Source of the DNA: Streptococcus suis
GTDB taxonomy: Bacteria > Bacillota > Bacilli > Lactobacillales > Streptococcaceae
Direction of reading: 5' to 3'
NCBI RefSeq assembly: GCF_016743335.1
Contig: NZ_WCJE01000010.1
Coordinates: 1 to 62,341 of the forward strand
Length of the DNA: 62,341 nt
Below the pieces are notes generated by a model. It searched no databases. It was not told where the DNA came from and saw only the letters and a list, made by a program, of their open reading frames with translations. Below are positions 1 through 9,509 of this stretch, in pieces. How positions within the stretch are numbered: position 1 is the stretch's first letter; each line of letters starts with the position of its first letter. The position numbers and the translations under genes are program-made.

Positions 1-1
1 A

Positions 2-479
2 GCTGTTGAGGATAAAAATAATGAAATTACTACCATTCCTCGCCTCTTGCGTCAGCTAGCCCTTCGTAAGAGTGTTGTTACGATGTGAAATGGTTGAGCC
101 AACGATATTCGAAATGGAAAAACTTCGTGGGATTGGGATGGCTAAGAATACCATTGATAAAGACGGTATCATCACGGAAGAAGTTCGTTACTTTATCCTT
201 AGTTTCAAGGGTGATGTGCGGACTTTTTCTCAGGTTGTTTGCGGTCATTGGTCGGTTGAGAGCCTACATTGGTTGTTAGATGTGGTTTACCGAGAAGATA
301 AGAACCAAACCTTAGATAAACGAGCGGCCTTCAATCTGAACGCTATTCGTAAAGTTTGTCTTCATCTCTTACAAAACATGATATTTCCTAAAGAAAAGCT
401 GAGTTATCGTCGCAAACAACGCTATATTTCTGTCCATTTGGAGGATTATTTGCCGCAATTATTTGGACATCGAGGATAA
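2..479 (+). pseudogene. ISAs1-family transposase remnant (internal deletion, window-truncated)
   Basis: Two pieces of one DDE transposase lie in different frames. Positions 2-88 read AVEDKNNEITTIPRLLRQL and end at TGA 86-88. The second piece (frame of 72-479) gives the C-terminal part with VCGHWSVESLHWLLDVVYRE and a KLSYRRKQR tail, typical of the ISAs1 family. The central part with most of the catalytic core is missing between them, so this is a deleted, inactive copy whose 5' end lies outside the window. The family call is by recognition of the H-W-x-(V/I)-E-S-x-H-W-x-L-D-V-x-(F/Y)-x-E-D signature. No intact terminal inverted repeat is visible downstream. Confidence 0.85.
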
Positions 480-576
480 GGTGCTTGTATAAAGGTAGAT
501 ACTAAGTTTAAAGCAGTTATTTCCAGGGACAAAAGGAGAGAAGAAATTTTTCGGAAATTTTTCATGCGTATGACGT

Positions 577-602
577 GCAGGATTGGTAGTCCTGCTTTTT
601 TC
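577..602 (+). terminator. Intrinsic terminator upstream of leuS
   Basis: GCAGGA and TCCTGC pair around a short loop and are followed by a T run. It separates the IS relic from the leuS promoter. Confidence 0.75.
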
Positions 603-618
603 TTTCCTGATTTCATGA

Positions 619-624
619 TATAAT
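619..624 (+). promoter_or_regulatory. -10 box of leuS promoter
   Basis: A perfect TATAAT lies 33 bases before the leuS ATG. The -35 region falls in the T run of the preceding terminator and is weak. No T-box leader (specifier stem, TGGN bulge) can be seen, although T-boxes are common for tRNA synthetases in related bacteria. Confidence 0.6.
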
Positions 625-657
625 GGTAAAGATAATTTATTGACATGGAGAAATGAC

Positions 658-3159
658 ATGAGCTTCTACAATCACAAGGAAATCGAGCCCAAATGGCAGG
701 AATTTTGGGCGAAAAATCACACTTTTAAGACGGGAACAGATGCGGACAAGCCAAACTTTTACGCCCTAGATATGTTCCCTTATCCGTCTGGTGCGGGATT
801 GCACGTTGGTCACCCAGAGGGTTATACTGCGACCGACATTCTCAGCCGTTACAAGCGTGCCCAAGGTTACAACGTTCTTCACCCAATGGGTTGGGATGCC
901 TTTGGTTTGCCAGCAGAGCAATACGCTATGGATACGGGCAATGACCCAGCTGACTTTACAGCAGAAAACATTGCCAACTTCAAACGTCAGATTAACGCCC
1001 TTGGCTTTTCTTACGACTGGGACCGCGAGGTTAATACGACAGACCCTAACTACTACAAGTGGACTCAGTGGATTTTCACTAAGTTGTATGAAAAAGGCCT
1101 AGCCTACGAGGCAGAAGTGCCTGTAAACTGGGTAGAGGAATTGGGAACTGCTATCGCCAACGAAGAGGTCCTTCCTGACGGAACGTCTGAACGTGGTGGC
1201 TACCCAGTTGTCCGCAAGCCAATGCGTCAATGGATGCTGAAAATCACTGCCTATGCAGAGCGTTTGCTCAATGACTTGGAAGATGTTGATTGGCCAGAGT
1301 CTATCAAGGACATGCAACGCAACTGGATTGGTAAGTCAACCGGTGCCAATGTGACTTTCAAGATTAAGGACACAGACAAGGACTTCACAGTCTTTACTAC
1401 CCGTCCTGACACCCTTTTTGGTGCGACTTATGCTGTTCTTGCTCCTGAGCACGACTTGGTGGATAGCATTACCTCATCAGAGCAGGCAGAAGCTGTGGCA
1501 GAGTACAAACGCCAAGCCTCTCTTAAATCAGACCTTGCTCGTACAGACCTGGCTAAAGACAAGACAGGTGTTTGGACTGGTGCCTACGCCATTAACCCTG
1601 TGAACGGTAAAGAAATTCCAATCTGGATTGCCGACTATGTACTGGCAAGCTACGGAACAGGTGCTATCATGGCTGTTCCTGCTCATGATGAGCGTGACTG
1701 GGAATTTGCTAAACAATTTGGGTTAAAAATTATTCCTGTTTTGGAAGGTGGCAATGTAGAAGAAGCACCTTATACAGAAGACGGTGCCCACATCAACTCA
1801 GACTTCCTAGATGGTCTCAATAAGGAAGAAGCTATTGCCAAAATGGTGGCTTGGTTGGAAGAAAATGGTGTCGGTCAAGAGAAAATTTCTTACCGCCTCC
1901 GCGACTGGCTCTTCAGCCGCCAGCGTTATTGGGGTGAGCCAATTCCAATCATCCACTGGGAAGACGGTACTTCCACAGCAGTACCAGAAAATGAGTTACC
2001 TCTGGTATTGCCAAAAACCTCAGACATCAAGCCTTCAGGTACAGGCGAATCACCGCTTGCTAACTTGACAGACTGGTTAGAAGTGACACGGGAAGACGGC
2101 GTAAAAGGTCGCCGTGAGACCAACACTATGCCACAATGGGCGGGCTCTAGCTGGTACTACCTCCGCTACATCGACCCGCACAACGATGAGAAATTGGCAG
2201 ACGAAGAGCTTCTCAAGGCTTGGTTGCCAGTGGACATCTACATCGGTGGTGCTGAGCACGCAGTCCTTCACTTGCTTTATGCTCGCTTCTGGCATAAGTT
2301 CCTTTACGACCTCGGTGTTGTGCCGACTAAAGAGCCATTCCAAAAACTCTTTAACCAGGGCATGATTTTGGGAACTAGCTATCGCGACAGCCGTGGTGCG
2401 CTTGTAGCGACCGACAAGGTGGAAAAACGCGACGGATCCTTCTTCAACATCGAAACTGGTGAGGAGTTGGAGCAGGCACCTGCTAAGATGTCTAAGTCTC
2501 TTAAAAACGTGGTTAACCCAGATGATGTGGTAGAGCAATTCGGTGCGGACACTCTCCGCGTTTATGAAATGTTCATGGGGCCACTTGATGCGTCAATCGC
2601 CTGGTCAGAAGAAGGTCTCGAGGGCAGCCGTAAGTTCCTTGACCGTGTTTATCGCCTCGTGACTACCAAGGAGCTTGTGGCGGAAAATAGCGGAGCGCTT
2701 GATAAAGTTTACAATGAAACTGTGAAGACAGTGACTGAGCATATTGAAGACTTGAAATTCAACACGGCTATCGCCCAGCTCATGATTTTTGTCAACGCAG
2801 CCAACAAAGAAGACAAGCTCTACGTCGAATACGCCAAAGGCTTTGTCCAATTGATTGCTCCATTTGCACCACACTTGGCAGAAGAACTCTGGCAAGGTCT
2901 GGAAGCAACAGGCCAGTCAATCAGCTATGTCGCATGGCCAACATATGATGAAAGTAAGCTGGTAGAAAGCGAAGTGGAAATCGTTGTCCAAATCAAGGGC
3001 AAGGTAAAAGCTCGCTTGACCGTAGCCAAAGACCTGTCACCAGCAGAGCTTGAAAAAGTTGCCCTTGCGGACGAAAAAGTCCAGGCTGAAATCGCTGGTC
3101 AAACAGTGGTGAAGGTGATTAGTGTACCAAATAAGTTGGTTAATATTGTTGTGAAGTAA
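658..3159 (+). CDS. leuS: Leucyl-tRNA synthetase
   Basis: Class I aminoacyl-tRNA synthetase that charges tRNA-Leu in the cytoplasm; 833 aa, the usual bacterial length. The HIGH-type motif HVGH is at residues 49-52 and KMSKS at about 610-614, with the CP1 editing insertion between them (TTRPDT and [15 protein letters not shown] are visible). The ATG at 658 is preferred to an upstream in-frame TTG at 640 because GGAG sits 7 bases before it. The protein ends in [10 protein letters not shown]. Two further versions of this tail follow the stop codon (see the repeat entry), so the 3' end of the gene has a rearranged history although the enzyme itself looks intact. Confidence 0.97.
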   Translation: MSFYNHKEIEPKWQEFWAKNHTFKTGTDADKPNFYALDMFPYPSGAGLHVGHPEGYTATDILSRYKRAQGYNVLHPMGWDAFGLPAEQYAMDTGNDPADFTAENIANFKRQINALGFSYDWDREVNTTDPNYYKWTQWIFTKLYEKGLAYEAEVPVNWVEELGTAIANEEVLPDGTSERGGYPVVRKPMRQWMLKITAYAERLLNDLEDVDWPESIKDMQRNWIGKSTGANVTFKIKDTDKDFTVFTTRPDTLFGATYAVLAPEHDLVDSITSSEQAEAVAEYKRQASLKSDLARTDLAKDKTGVWTGAYAINPVNGKEIPIWIADYVLASYGTGAIMAVPAHDERDWEFAKQFGLKIIPVLEGGNVEEAPYTEDGAHINSDFLDGLNKEEAIAKMVAWLEENGVGQEKISYRLRDWLFSRQRYWGEPIPIIHWEDGTSTAVPENELPLVLPKTSDIKPSGTGESPLANLTDWLEVTREDGVKGRRETNTMPQWAGSSWYYLRYIDPHNDEKLADEELLKAWLPVDIYIGGAEHAVLHLLYARFWHKFLYDLGVVPTKEPFQKLFNQGMILGTSYRDSRGALVATDKVEKRDGSFFNIETGEELEQAPAKMSKSLKNVVNPDDVVEQFGADTLRVYEMFMGPLDASIAWSEEGLEGSRKFLDRVYRLVTTKELVAENSGALDKVYNETVKTVTEHIEDLKFNTAIAQLMIFVNAANKEDKLYVEYAKGFVQLIAPFAPHLAEELWQGLEATGQSISYVAWPTYDESKLVESEVEIVVQIKGKVKARLTVAKDLSPAELEKVALADEKVQAEIAGQTVVKVISVPNKLVNIVVK

Positions 3160-3337
3160 CCAATTTATTTGCTCATTTCCTACCTCCAACAGTCTATCCG
3201 CAGACTGTTGGAGCCAAACAAACTTGTCAATATCGTTACCAAATAACGCTTGCCTCGTTTGTTTGTCTATTTCCAACCTCCAACAGTTCACTGGACTGTT
3301 GGAGCCAACTAAATTGGTTAATATTGTTGTGAAATAA
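3127..3337 (+). repeat. Triplicated leuS 3' end separated by two hairpin units
   Basis: The last eleven leuS codons (3127-3159) recur at 3214-3246 and 3305-3337, reading [20 protein letters not shown] and [10 protein letters not shown], each followed by TAA. The middle copy differs mainly at synonymous positions (CTT GTC against TTG GTT), as if taken from another leuS allele. Between copies are two hairpins: 3184-3213, with 12-bp perfect arms starting CTCCAACAGTCT, and 3278-3304. Both are preceded by a TTTCC(A/T)ACCT motif that also appears in the repeats at about 13.05 and 61.36 kb. An outer pair AACCAATTTA/TAAATTGGTT (about 3158-3167 and 3309-3318) brackets the block. Confidence 0.85.
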
Positions 3338-3349
3338 ATGTAAATAATA

Positions 3350-3381
3350 AGAAAACGACTTCCGTATTGGAGGTCGTTTTT
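3350..3381 (+). terminator. Terminator after leuS; left member of a 32-bp direct repeat
   Basis: AAAACGACTTCC and GGAGGTCGTTTT pair around GTAT/TT and run into five Ts. The same 32 bases occur at 12213-12244, so identical terminators bracket the whole 6-phosphoglycoside operon. Confidence 0.85.
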
Positions 3382-3410
3382 GGCTGTCTTGAGGGGAGTT
3401 TCCTTTATAT

Positions 3411-3466
3411 TACGGAAAAAGACAGGAAGTGTACGCGTTTACAAAAGGTAGAAACAGGAATATAAT
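3411..3466 (+). promoter_or_regulatory. Operon promoter with cre overlapping -35 and candidate activator box
   Basis: The -35 TTTACA (3438-3443) and -10 TATAAT (3461-3466) are 17 bp apart. TGTACGCGTTTACA (3430-3443) matches the CcpA cre consensus at 13 of 14 positions and covers the -35, so carbon catabolite repression is likely. TACGGAAAAA at 3411-3420 recurs at 7372, exactly 50 bases before the next candidate -10, and may bind the PRD regulator of this operon. Confidence 0.75.
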
Positions 3467-3498
3467 AAGAATATATGAATAAAAAAGGAGAACAGGTC

Positions 3499-4863
3499 GT
3501 GAAATCAATCAAATTAGTCACGCTCGGTGGCGGATCGAGCTATACTCCTGAGCTAGTTGAAGGGATGATTTTGCGGCATCAGCAACTACCCATTCGAGAA
3601 TGGTGGTTTGTAGATGTTGAAGCTGGGGTGGAAAAGCAGAAGATAGTTGTTGATTTGGCACGTCGAATGGTCAGAATGGCTGGATTAGACTGGAAAATAG
3701 AGGAGACACTGGATCGAAGGGCTGCTTTGAAGGGAGCAGACTTTGTGACATCTCAGTTCCGAGTTGGTCAGTTACAGGCACGCTATATCGATGAGACAAT
3801 TCCTCTAAGTCATGGTCTACTTGGACAGGAAACCAATGGGGCAGGTGGCATCTTTAAGGCATTTCGGACCATAGAGGCTTACAAGGGTATCATTGTAGAT
3901 ATGAAAGATCTATGTCCAGATGCTTGGTTGATTAATTTTACCAATCCTGCAGGCATAGTAACGGAAGCGATTGTTAATGAACTGCAGTGGAACAGGGTGA
4001 TTGGCTTATGCAATATTCCGATTGGTCAGAAAAAGACGGCAGCTCAGATTTTGAATTTGCCTGAGGAATCGATTCAAACCAATCATGTTGGATTAAACCA
4101 TTTCCATTTTCATGAAGTTTGGGATCAGACTGGCCAGAATCGTACTGGTGAGGTCATGGAAGCTTTATACGGTAACTCAAGAGGGAATCAGGAGGTTGTT
4201 AAAAATATTACCAATTTAGATTTTTCATTCCCCTTCTTGCAGTCGATTGGTCTGTTGCCCTGTGATTACCACCGTTACTACTTTTTAGAAAAGGAGATGT
4301 TGGCAGATACCTTAGACCAGTATCGTCAAGGGAAGGTGCGGGCTCAGGTTGTTCAAGAGGTCGAAGAAGAGTTGTTTGAGCTCTACAGGGATTCAAATTT
4401 GGACTATAAGCCTAAGCAATTGGAGCAACGTGGTGGTGCTTATCACAGTGATGTTGCCTGTCAACTCATTTGTGCTATATACAACGATAGCAAGGAAATT
4501 ATGACGGTTTCGACGGTTAATAGGGGAGTGATTTCTTATCTGCCAGAGGATTGCGTAGTTGAAGTCTCATCTGTCATTACTGCCCAGGGTGCGCTTCCTT
4601 TGGTATGTCCCAAAACACCGATGGTGGTCAGGGGATACTTGCAGCAAATGAAGCAAATGGAGTTGGCAACTGTTGGGGCTGCAATGACAGGAGACTACGC
4701 TTTGGCTTTACAGGCTTTTGCTCTCAATCCTCTGATTCCGAATGGAGAATTGGCAGAGCGTGTCTTACAAGAATTACTAGTGGCACATGAGGCGTACTTG
4801 CCACAATTTAGGAGTGTCATCGATCAGATAAAGAAGAAAGGAATTGGTTATGACAGAGGATAA
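3499..4863 (+). CDS. GH4 family 6-phospho-beta-glucosidase
   Basis: NAD+ and metal-dependent glycosidase of family GH4 (CelF/LicH type), which hydrolyses 6-phosphorylated disaccharides delivered by a PTS. The N-terminal dinucleotide fold is clear (LVTLGGGSSYTPEL). Later come NFTNPAG, the metal-site cysteine in GLCNIP and the histidine in NHVGLNHFHF. The GTG start at 3499 follows AAGGAG (3485-3490) by 8 bases and gives 454 aa. An ATG at 3475 lies only about 8 bases past the -10 box and would make a leaderless message, so I prefer GTG. It is the first gene of a nine-gene operon and overlaps the next by 14 bp. The exact sugar is not known. Confidence 0.88.
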   Translation: MKSIKLVTLGGGSSYTPELVEGMILRHQQLPIREWWFVDVEAGVEKQKIVVDLARRMVRMAGLDWKIEETLDRRAALKGADFVTSQFRVGQLQARYIDETIPLSHGLLGQETNGAGGIFKAFRTIEAYKGIIVDMKDLCPDAWLINFTNPAGIVTEAIVNELQWNRVIGLCNIPIGQKKTAAQILNLPEESIQTNHVGLNHFHFHEVWDQTGQNRTGEVMEALYGNSRGNQEVVKNITNLDFSFPFLQSIGLLPCDYHRYYFLEKEMLADTLDQYRQGKVRAQVVQEVEEELFELYRDSNLDYKPKQLEQRGGAYHSDVACQLICAIYNDSKEIMTVSTVNRGVISYLPEDCVVEVSSVITAQGALPLVCPKTPMVVRGYLQQMKQMELATVGAAMTGDYALALQAFALNPLIPNGELAERVLQELLVAHEAYLPQFRSVIDQIKKKGIGYDRG

Positions 4864-6250
4864 GGTAGTTTATCATTTTCCAGAAGGTTTTTTGTGGGGG
4901 ACTTCTACATCGGGTCCGCAGAGTGAGGGAACTGAGCTGGGCGATGGAAAAGGACAGAATAATTGGGACTACTGGTACAGCATTGAGCCAGAACGTTTCC
5001 ATGGGAAAGTAGGTCCAGAGAGGACTTCCACTTTCTATAAGAATTTCAAAAAGGATATCGAGTTATTGGTTGAAACTGGACACACAGTATTTAGGACATC
5101 GATTCAGTGGTCGCGGTTATTTCCAAAGGGTGTTGGAGAGGTTAATCAGGAGGCTGTGACTTTTTATCGTTCTGTATTTTCTTTGATAAAAGAAAAAGGG
5201 ATTCAGCTGTTTGTTAATCTCTATCATTTTGATCTTCCCTATGCTTTACAGGAGCAAGGAGGCTGGGAGAACAAGGACATTGTTTGGGCATATGAAGCCT
5301 ATGCTCGTACTTGTTTTGAATTGTTTGACGACCTAGTAGATCGTTGGATTACCTTTAATGAGCCGATTGTTCCAGTTGAGTGTGGCTATCTAGGGGATTA
5401 TCATTATCCTTGTAAGGTAGATGCCAAGGCGGCGGTTGCTGTTGCCTACCATACTCAGTTGGCTAGTTCCTTGGCAGTAAAAGCCTGTCATGAAGTGAAT
5501 TTGGAGAAGAAAATTGCAATTGTCCTGAATCTGACACCGGCCTATCCTCGAAGTGAGCATCCTGATGATGTCAAGGCAGCTAAAATAGCTGAGCTCTTCC
5601 AAACCAAGAGCTTCTTAGATCCTTCTGTATTGGGAGAATACCCGAGGGACTTGGTTGACTTGATTGAGGAATACGGATTGAGTCCTGAAACCAGCGAGGA
5701 AGAGCTGGCGATTATTAGGGAAAATCGGGTAGATTTTTTAGGTGTCAACTATTACCAACCCCTTCGTGTACAGGCACCGACAAAGGTTTGGAAAGAGGGA
5801 GAGGTTTTGACTCCAGAGCACTTCTTCGCACCTTACGATATGCCAGGGAAAAAAATCAATCCGCATCGAGGCTGGGAAATCTATGAAAAAGGAATCTACG
5901 ATATCGCAATCAATATTCGGGACCAATACAACAATATTGAGTGGTTAGTCACTGAAAATGGTATGGGAGTAGAGGGTGAAGCGGCTTTCCGACAAGATGA
6001 GGTCATTCAGGATGATTATCGGATTGAATTTATCGAAGATCACTTGATAGAATTACATCGGGCTATTGAGGAAGGGGCTAACTGTAAAGGTTATATGTTG
6101 TGGACCTTTATTGATTGTTGGTCTTGGCTCAATGCCTACAAAAATCGTTATGGGCTGGTCGAGTTGGATTTGGAGACTCAGGAGCGCAGGATTAAGAAAT
6201 CGGGACGTTGGTTTAAGGCGCTGAGTGATGCCAATGGATTTAGTCGTTAG
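4850..6250 (+). CDS. GH1 family 6-phospho-beta-glucosidase
   Basis: Family GH1 retaining glycosidase of 466 aa acting in the cytoplasm on 6-phospho-beta-glucosides. The acid/base glutamate is in TFNEPI and the nucleophile in VTENGMG; the N-terminus FPEGFLWGTSTSGPQSEG is typical. The ATG at 4850 overlaps the GH4 stop and has AAAGGA 7 bases upstream, which implies translational coupling. Having GH1 and GH4 enzymes side by side suggests either two linkages or a mixed substrate pool, for example cellobiose-type and aryl-glucoside phosphates. The exact specificity cannot be read from sequence alone. Confidence 0.92.
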   Translation: MTEDKVVYHFPEGFLWGTSTSGPQSEGTELGDGKGQNNWDYWYSIEPERFHGKVGPERTSTFYKNFKKDIELLVETGHTVFRTSIQWSRLFPKGVGEVNQEAVTFYRSVFSLIKEKGIQLFVNLYHFDLPYALQEQGGWENKDIVWAYEAYARTCFELFDDLVDRWITFNEPIVPVECGYLGDYHYPCKVDAKAAVAVAYHTQLASSLAVKACHEVNLEKKIAIVLNLTPAYPRSEHPDDVKAAKIAELFQTKSFLDPSVLGEYPRDLVDLIEEYGLSPETSEEELAIIRENRVDFLGVNYYQPLRVQAPTKVWKEGEVLTPEHFFAPYDMPGKKINPHRGWEIYEKGIYDIAINIRDQYNNIEWLVTENGMGVEGEAAFRQDEVIQDDYRIEFIEDHLIELHRAIEEGANCKGYMLWTFIDCWSWLNAYKNRYGLVELDLETQERRIKKSGRWFKALSDANGFSR

Positions 6251-6258
6251 GAGGAGCA

Positions 6259-7368
6259 ATGGTTCAATTTGGTTTTTCAATCTATCCAGAAAACTATTCT
6301 CTGGAAGAGTCTAAGGCTTATATAGACTTGCTGGGGCGTTATGGAGCACAGCGAATGTTTATGAGCCTCTTGCAGCTTGGGGGGAATGCCCAAGAAGCCT
6401 TGCAACTCTATCGGGACTTGATTGCCTATGCTCGTCAGTTGGGGATAGTCGTGATTGCGGATCTTAGCCCGAGTTTTATAGAGGCACAGGGCTGGCAGAA
6501 ATCACTCATTGAAGAAGCCCATGGTTTAGGGCTGACAGGGATTCGTCTGGACGAGGCCTTGCCTTTGGAGGAGATTGTCAGCTTGACACAGAATCCTTAC
6601 GGGCTCAAGATTGAACTAAATCTGAGTACCGATAAGGTCTTACTGACGCAACTGCTAGCTAGTGACGCAAATAGGGATAACATTGTTGCCTGTCATAATT
6701 TCTATCCTCACGCCTATACAGGACTATCAGAAGAACATTTTTTAGAAATGTCTTCTTTCTATCACCAAGAAGGCATACAGACGGCAGCTTTTGTGACTGC
6801 CCAGTCTGCAACGGAAGGGCCTTGGCCCTTGTCAGAAGGTCTACCTACCTTGGAGGAGCATCGCAACCAGACCTTACCTCTTCAGATTGCCTGGCTCAAG
6901 GCGACAGGTTTGATTGACTGTATTCTCATCTCCAATCAGTTCATCTCGGAGGAGGAGCTCCAGTCTATTCAATCTATCTTGGAAGAAGAGGACATTTGTT
7001 TACCTGTAGAACTTACTGGGCAAGTGACAGCTGTGGAGCGGGAAATCATTGAGTTTGATCATGTTTATCGTGGGGACGTTTCAGCTTACCTACTTCGGTC
7101 GACCATGCCCCGTGTTGTCTACAAGGATGCGACCATTCCTGCACATACAGATGGGGAAACGCTTGTGCAGCGAGGGGATGTCTTGATTGACAATGATCTA
7201 TATGGTCGTTACAAGGGAGAGTTACAAATAGCTTTGAGGGAGTTCACCGTTAGTTCAAAAGTGAATCGGGTTGGACGAATTTGCCCTGACTATCTGCCCT
7301 TGCTCGCTTTTATCAAGCCTTGGCAATCCTTTCGATTGCGAATCGTTGCGTCCGATTCCTTTCATTAA
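6259..7368 (+). CDS. DUF871/MupG-like 6-phosphoglycosidase (GH170)
   Basis: 369 aa, matching the DUF871 family: an N-terminal TIM barrel (FGFSIYPENYSLEESKAYI, then IADLSP and IRLDEAL) and a C-terminal cyclophilin-like domain (about residues 240-360, including RGDVLIDNDLYGRYKGELQI). The founding enzyme, MupG of Staphylococcus, cleaves MurNAc-6P-GlcNAc. Here the gene sits with GH4 and GH1 enzymes and a cellobiose-type PTS, and no MurNAc-6P etherase (murQ) is present, so the substrate may be another 6-phosphoglycoside. The ATG follows GGAGG closely. This is an unusual third hydrolase in such operons, and its role is inferred only. Confidence 0.85.
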   Translation: MVQFGFSIYPENYSLEESKAYIDLLGRYGAQRMFMSLLQLGGNAQEALQLYRDLIAYARQLGIVVIADLSPSFIEAQGWQKSLIEEAHGLGLTGIRLDEALPLEEIVSLTQNPYGLKIELNLSTDKVLLTQLLASDANRDNIVACHNFYPHAYTGLSEEHFLEMSSFYHQEGIQTAAFVTAQSATEGPWPLSEGLPTLEEHRNQTLPLQIAWLKATGLIDCILISNQFISEEELQSIQSILEEEDICLPVELTGQVTAVEREIIEFDHVYRGDVSAYLLRSTMPRVVYKDATIPAHTDGETLVQRGDVLIDNDLYGRYKGELQIALREFTVSSKVNRVGRICPDYLPLLAFIKPWQSFRLRIVASDSFH

Positions 7369-7371
7369 CAA

Positions 7372-7427
7372 TACGGAAAAAAAGAGAACCCTTGTAGCCT
7401 GAGGATATGCTACAATAGAAATATAAA
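7372..7427 (+). promoter_or_regulatory. Candidate activator-dependent internal promoter before the PRD regulator
   Basis: TACGGAAAAA at 7372-7381 is the same box as at 3411 and is again exactly 50 bases before a -10-like hexamer (TATAAA, 7422-7427) with no good -35. A short inverted repeat TTGTAGC/GCTACAA (about 7392-7415) lies between and may act as an operator or partial attenuator. Confidence 0.45.
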
Positions 7428-7502
7428 AATATGTTTTTATCAACAGGCTCTAGCTTACTAGTCTTGTTATATTTCGTATAAATCTTGCGGAGAGGAGGGA
7501 GT

Positions 7503-9497
7503 ATGCTATCTAAAAAAGAAGTTCGTCTGGCAGATTATTTACTGACAAAACAAGGGGACTTTGTATCTAGTATAGAACTGGCAAAGGCTTTGGGTGTCAG
7601 TGATCGAACAGCAAGAAAGTATGTCCAACAACTCTCTCTTTCGCTAGAGGCTAGCGGTGCTTCTATTTTGTCCAAACAAAGTAAGGGCTACTGTTTGCTG
7701 GTAGAGAGACCGGTTGAGTTTGAAATGTTTTGGCAAGAACAGCTACGGTTGAAAAAGCAGGTGACGGACTTACGGCAACTGGAGGAAGCGACGGACCGAC
7801 AACGGTATGTTTTAAGTAAGTTATTATTTGAAAATCCAATTCAGTCCATGGATCGTTTGCAACGAGAGCTGTTTATCGGAAAAACAACCCTGCATTCTAT
7901 CATCGCGGATATTCGCAATTTATTTGCTCCTTACCAACTGGAACTGTTGTTCACACGGAGGGGGGTAGAATTAAGCGGGGAGGAGCCTGCTATTCGGCAC
8001 TTCATCATGGATTACTTTTTTGGACAAGGGAATGGTCAGTCTCTTTATGGTTTGGTGGAAAATCAGCTCCTGCCAGACATTCGGTTTACAGACCTGATGT
8101 TGATTGTCTTGGATGAGTGCCGCGATGCCAAACTTCGCCTGTCTGACTTTGTGATGCAAAACCTGGTTCTTCATATCGCTCTGCTCTTACAACGAATGAA
8201 GGGAGGAGCTAGTTTAGAGCGATTTCCAATATCTGATCAGATTCAATCTTCCAAGGAGTATCAGGTTGCTGGACGAATTATCAAACGAATTGAAACAGAG
8301 TTTCAAGTGGCGATTCCTGTAGAAGAAGCTAACTATATTGCTCTACACCTGAAGGTAAAGTTGACAGGAAATCCCAGTCAGCTTTCAGACTTGGAGGACG
8401 GTTTGGAGGAAGAAGTAGAAAGTTGTTTACAGACTCTCTCTCAGTTGACTGGTCTGGATTTGTTAAAAGATCGACAGCTTTTCAAGGGGATTGTCGCTCA
8501 TTTGCTTCCCTTACGGACGCGGTTGGAGCACCAGATTCAGTTGGCTAATCCCTTGGTGGCTGATATCCAGAGGGATTATATAGAAGTATTTGAGCTGACC
8601 AAGCAAGCTTTTGCTTCTATGCCCACCTTGTTGGCCTATAGCATTTCGGATGACGAATGGGCCTACCTGACCCTGCATGTATTGGCTGCAATTGAGCGAT
8701 ACGAGGGGCGGAAAAAGTTGCGGGTATTGGTCGTCTGTGCGACCGGAATTGGAAGCGCTTTAATGTTGCGAAATCGTTTGGAAAAGGAATTTGCAACAAG
8801 CTTGGAAATTGCAGATGTTGTGAGTTACTACGAGGTAACAGAGGAACGTTTAAGAGATGTAGACCTGATTATTTCTTCGATTAGCTTGTCCAATTTAATT
8901 TTCCTGACACCTGTTATCACCGTCAGTGTTTTCCTATCGGAGCAGGATATCGAGGCAATTCGTTCCTATCTTCAACAAGTGACACCTGTCCGAGTTGAGC
9001 AGAACGAGGCTTTGCCTATGGAGGAAGAGCAGGCGAGACAGATTGCAGAGGCTGTATTTTCACCCTTGCGAATAGTCTCTTTAGACAAAAAGATGAGTCG
9101 AGATAGGACCTTGTTGCAACTAATAGCGTGCTTGGATGAAGCCAAGGAATCAGGCTTTGTGGAACATTTTAGGGAACAGGTAAATGTGAGAGAGTCCTAT
9201 AGCTCGGTCGTTTTTGGAGAACTATTGGCCTTTCCGCATCCAGCTATTCCCCTGACCTTCTCAGAGCAGATTGTGGTTGGAGTTTGTAAGGAAGCGGTTG
9301 AATGGGAAGAGGGGAAGAAGGTGCAGTTTATCTTTCTTCTATCCCCGTCTAAAGGGCGGAATCCGCATCTGAAGTATATTTCACCTTGTCTGGTTGCATT
9401 TATTCAAGACAGGTCTTTGCAAGAAAGGCTAGTGCAAAATCCTAGCTATCAGGAATTAGTCGATATATTTATTCCCTTGATTCAGAAACAGGGGTAG
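7503..9497 (+). CDS. PRD-containing transcriptional activator with EIIB-like and EIIA domains (LicR/CelR type)
   Basis: 664 aa regulator. From the N-terminus it has a winged helix-turn-helix (SSIELAKALGVSDRTARKYV, about residues 16-35), a second HTH/linker, two PTS regulation domains with conserved histidines, an EIIB-like segment with cysteine (VVCATGIGSA, about residue 415) and a C-terminal EIIA of the fructose/mannitol type (FGELLAFPHPAIPL). Phosphorylation by HPr and the sugar-specific EIIB normally sets the activity of such proteins. The ATG at 7503 has AGGAGG 4-5 bases upstream and is preferred to a TTG at 7485. Its position between hydrolases and PTS genes makes it the local regulator. 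Confidence 0.9.
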   Translation: MLSKKEVRLADYLLTKQGDFVSSIELAKALGVSDRTARKYVQQLSLSLEASGASILSKQSKGYCLLVERPVEFEMFWQEQLRLKKQVTDLRQLEEATDRQRYVLSKLLFENPIQSMDRLQRELFIGKTTLHSIIADIRNLFAPYQLELLFTRRGVELSGEEPAIRHFIMDYFFGQGNGQSLYGLVENQLLPDIRFTDLMLIVLDECRDAKLRLSDFVMQNLVLHIALLLQRMKGGASLERFPISDQIQSSKEYQVAGRIIKRIETEFQVAIPVEEANYIALHLKVKLTGNPSQLSDLEDGLEEEVESCLQTLSQLTGLDLLKDRQLFKGIVAHLLPLRTRLEHQIQLANPLVADIQRDYIEVFELTKQAFASMPTLLAYSISDDEWAYLTLHVLAAIERYEGRKKLRVLVVCATGIGSALMLRNRLEKEFATSLEIADVVSYYEVTEERLRDVDLIISSISLSNLIFLTPVITVSVFLSEQDIEAIRSYLQQVTPVRVEQNEALPMEEEQARQIAEAVFSPLRIVSLDKKMSRDRTLLQLIACLDEAKESGFVEHFREQVNVRESYSSVVFGELLAFPHPAIPLTFSEQIVVGVCKEAVEWEEGKKVQFIFLLSPSKGRNPHLKYISPCLVAFIQDRSLQERLVQNPSYQELVDIFIPLIQKQG

Positions 9498-9509
9498 GAG
9501 GAGTTTTTT

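Noticed and set aside
480..657. T-box riboswitch ahead of leuS
   Set aside because: No specifier stem, no TGGN antiterminator bulge, and the only terminator lies upstream of the promoter.
2077..2538. 153-codon minus-strand frame inside leuS
   Set aside because: Antisense shadow of a strongly conserved gene.
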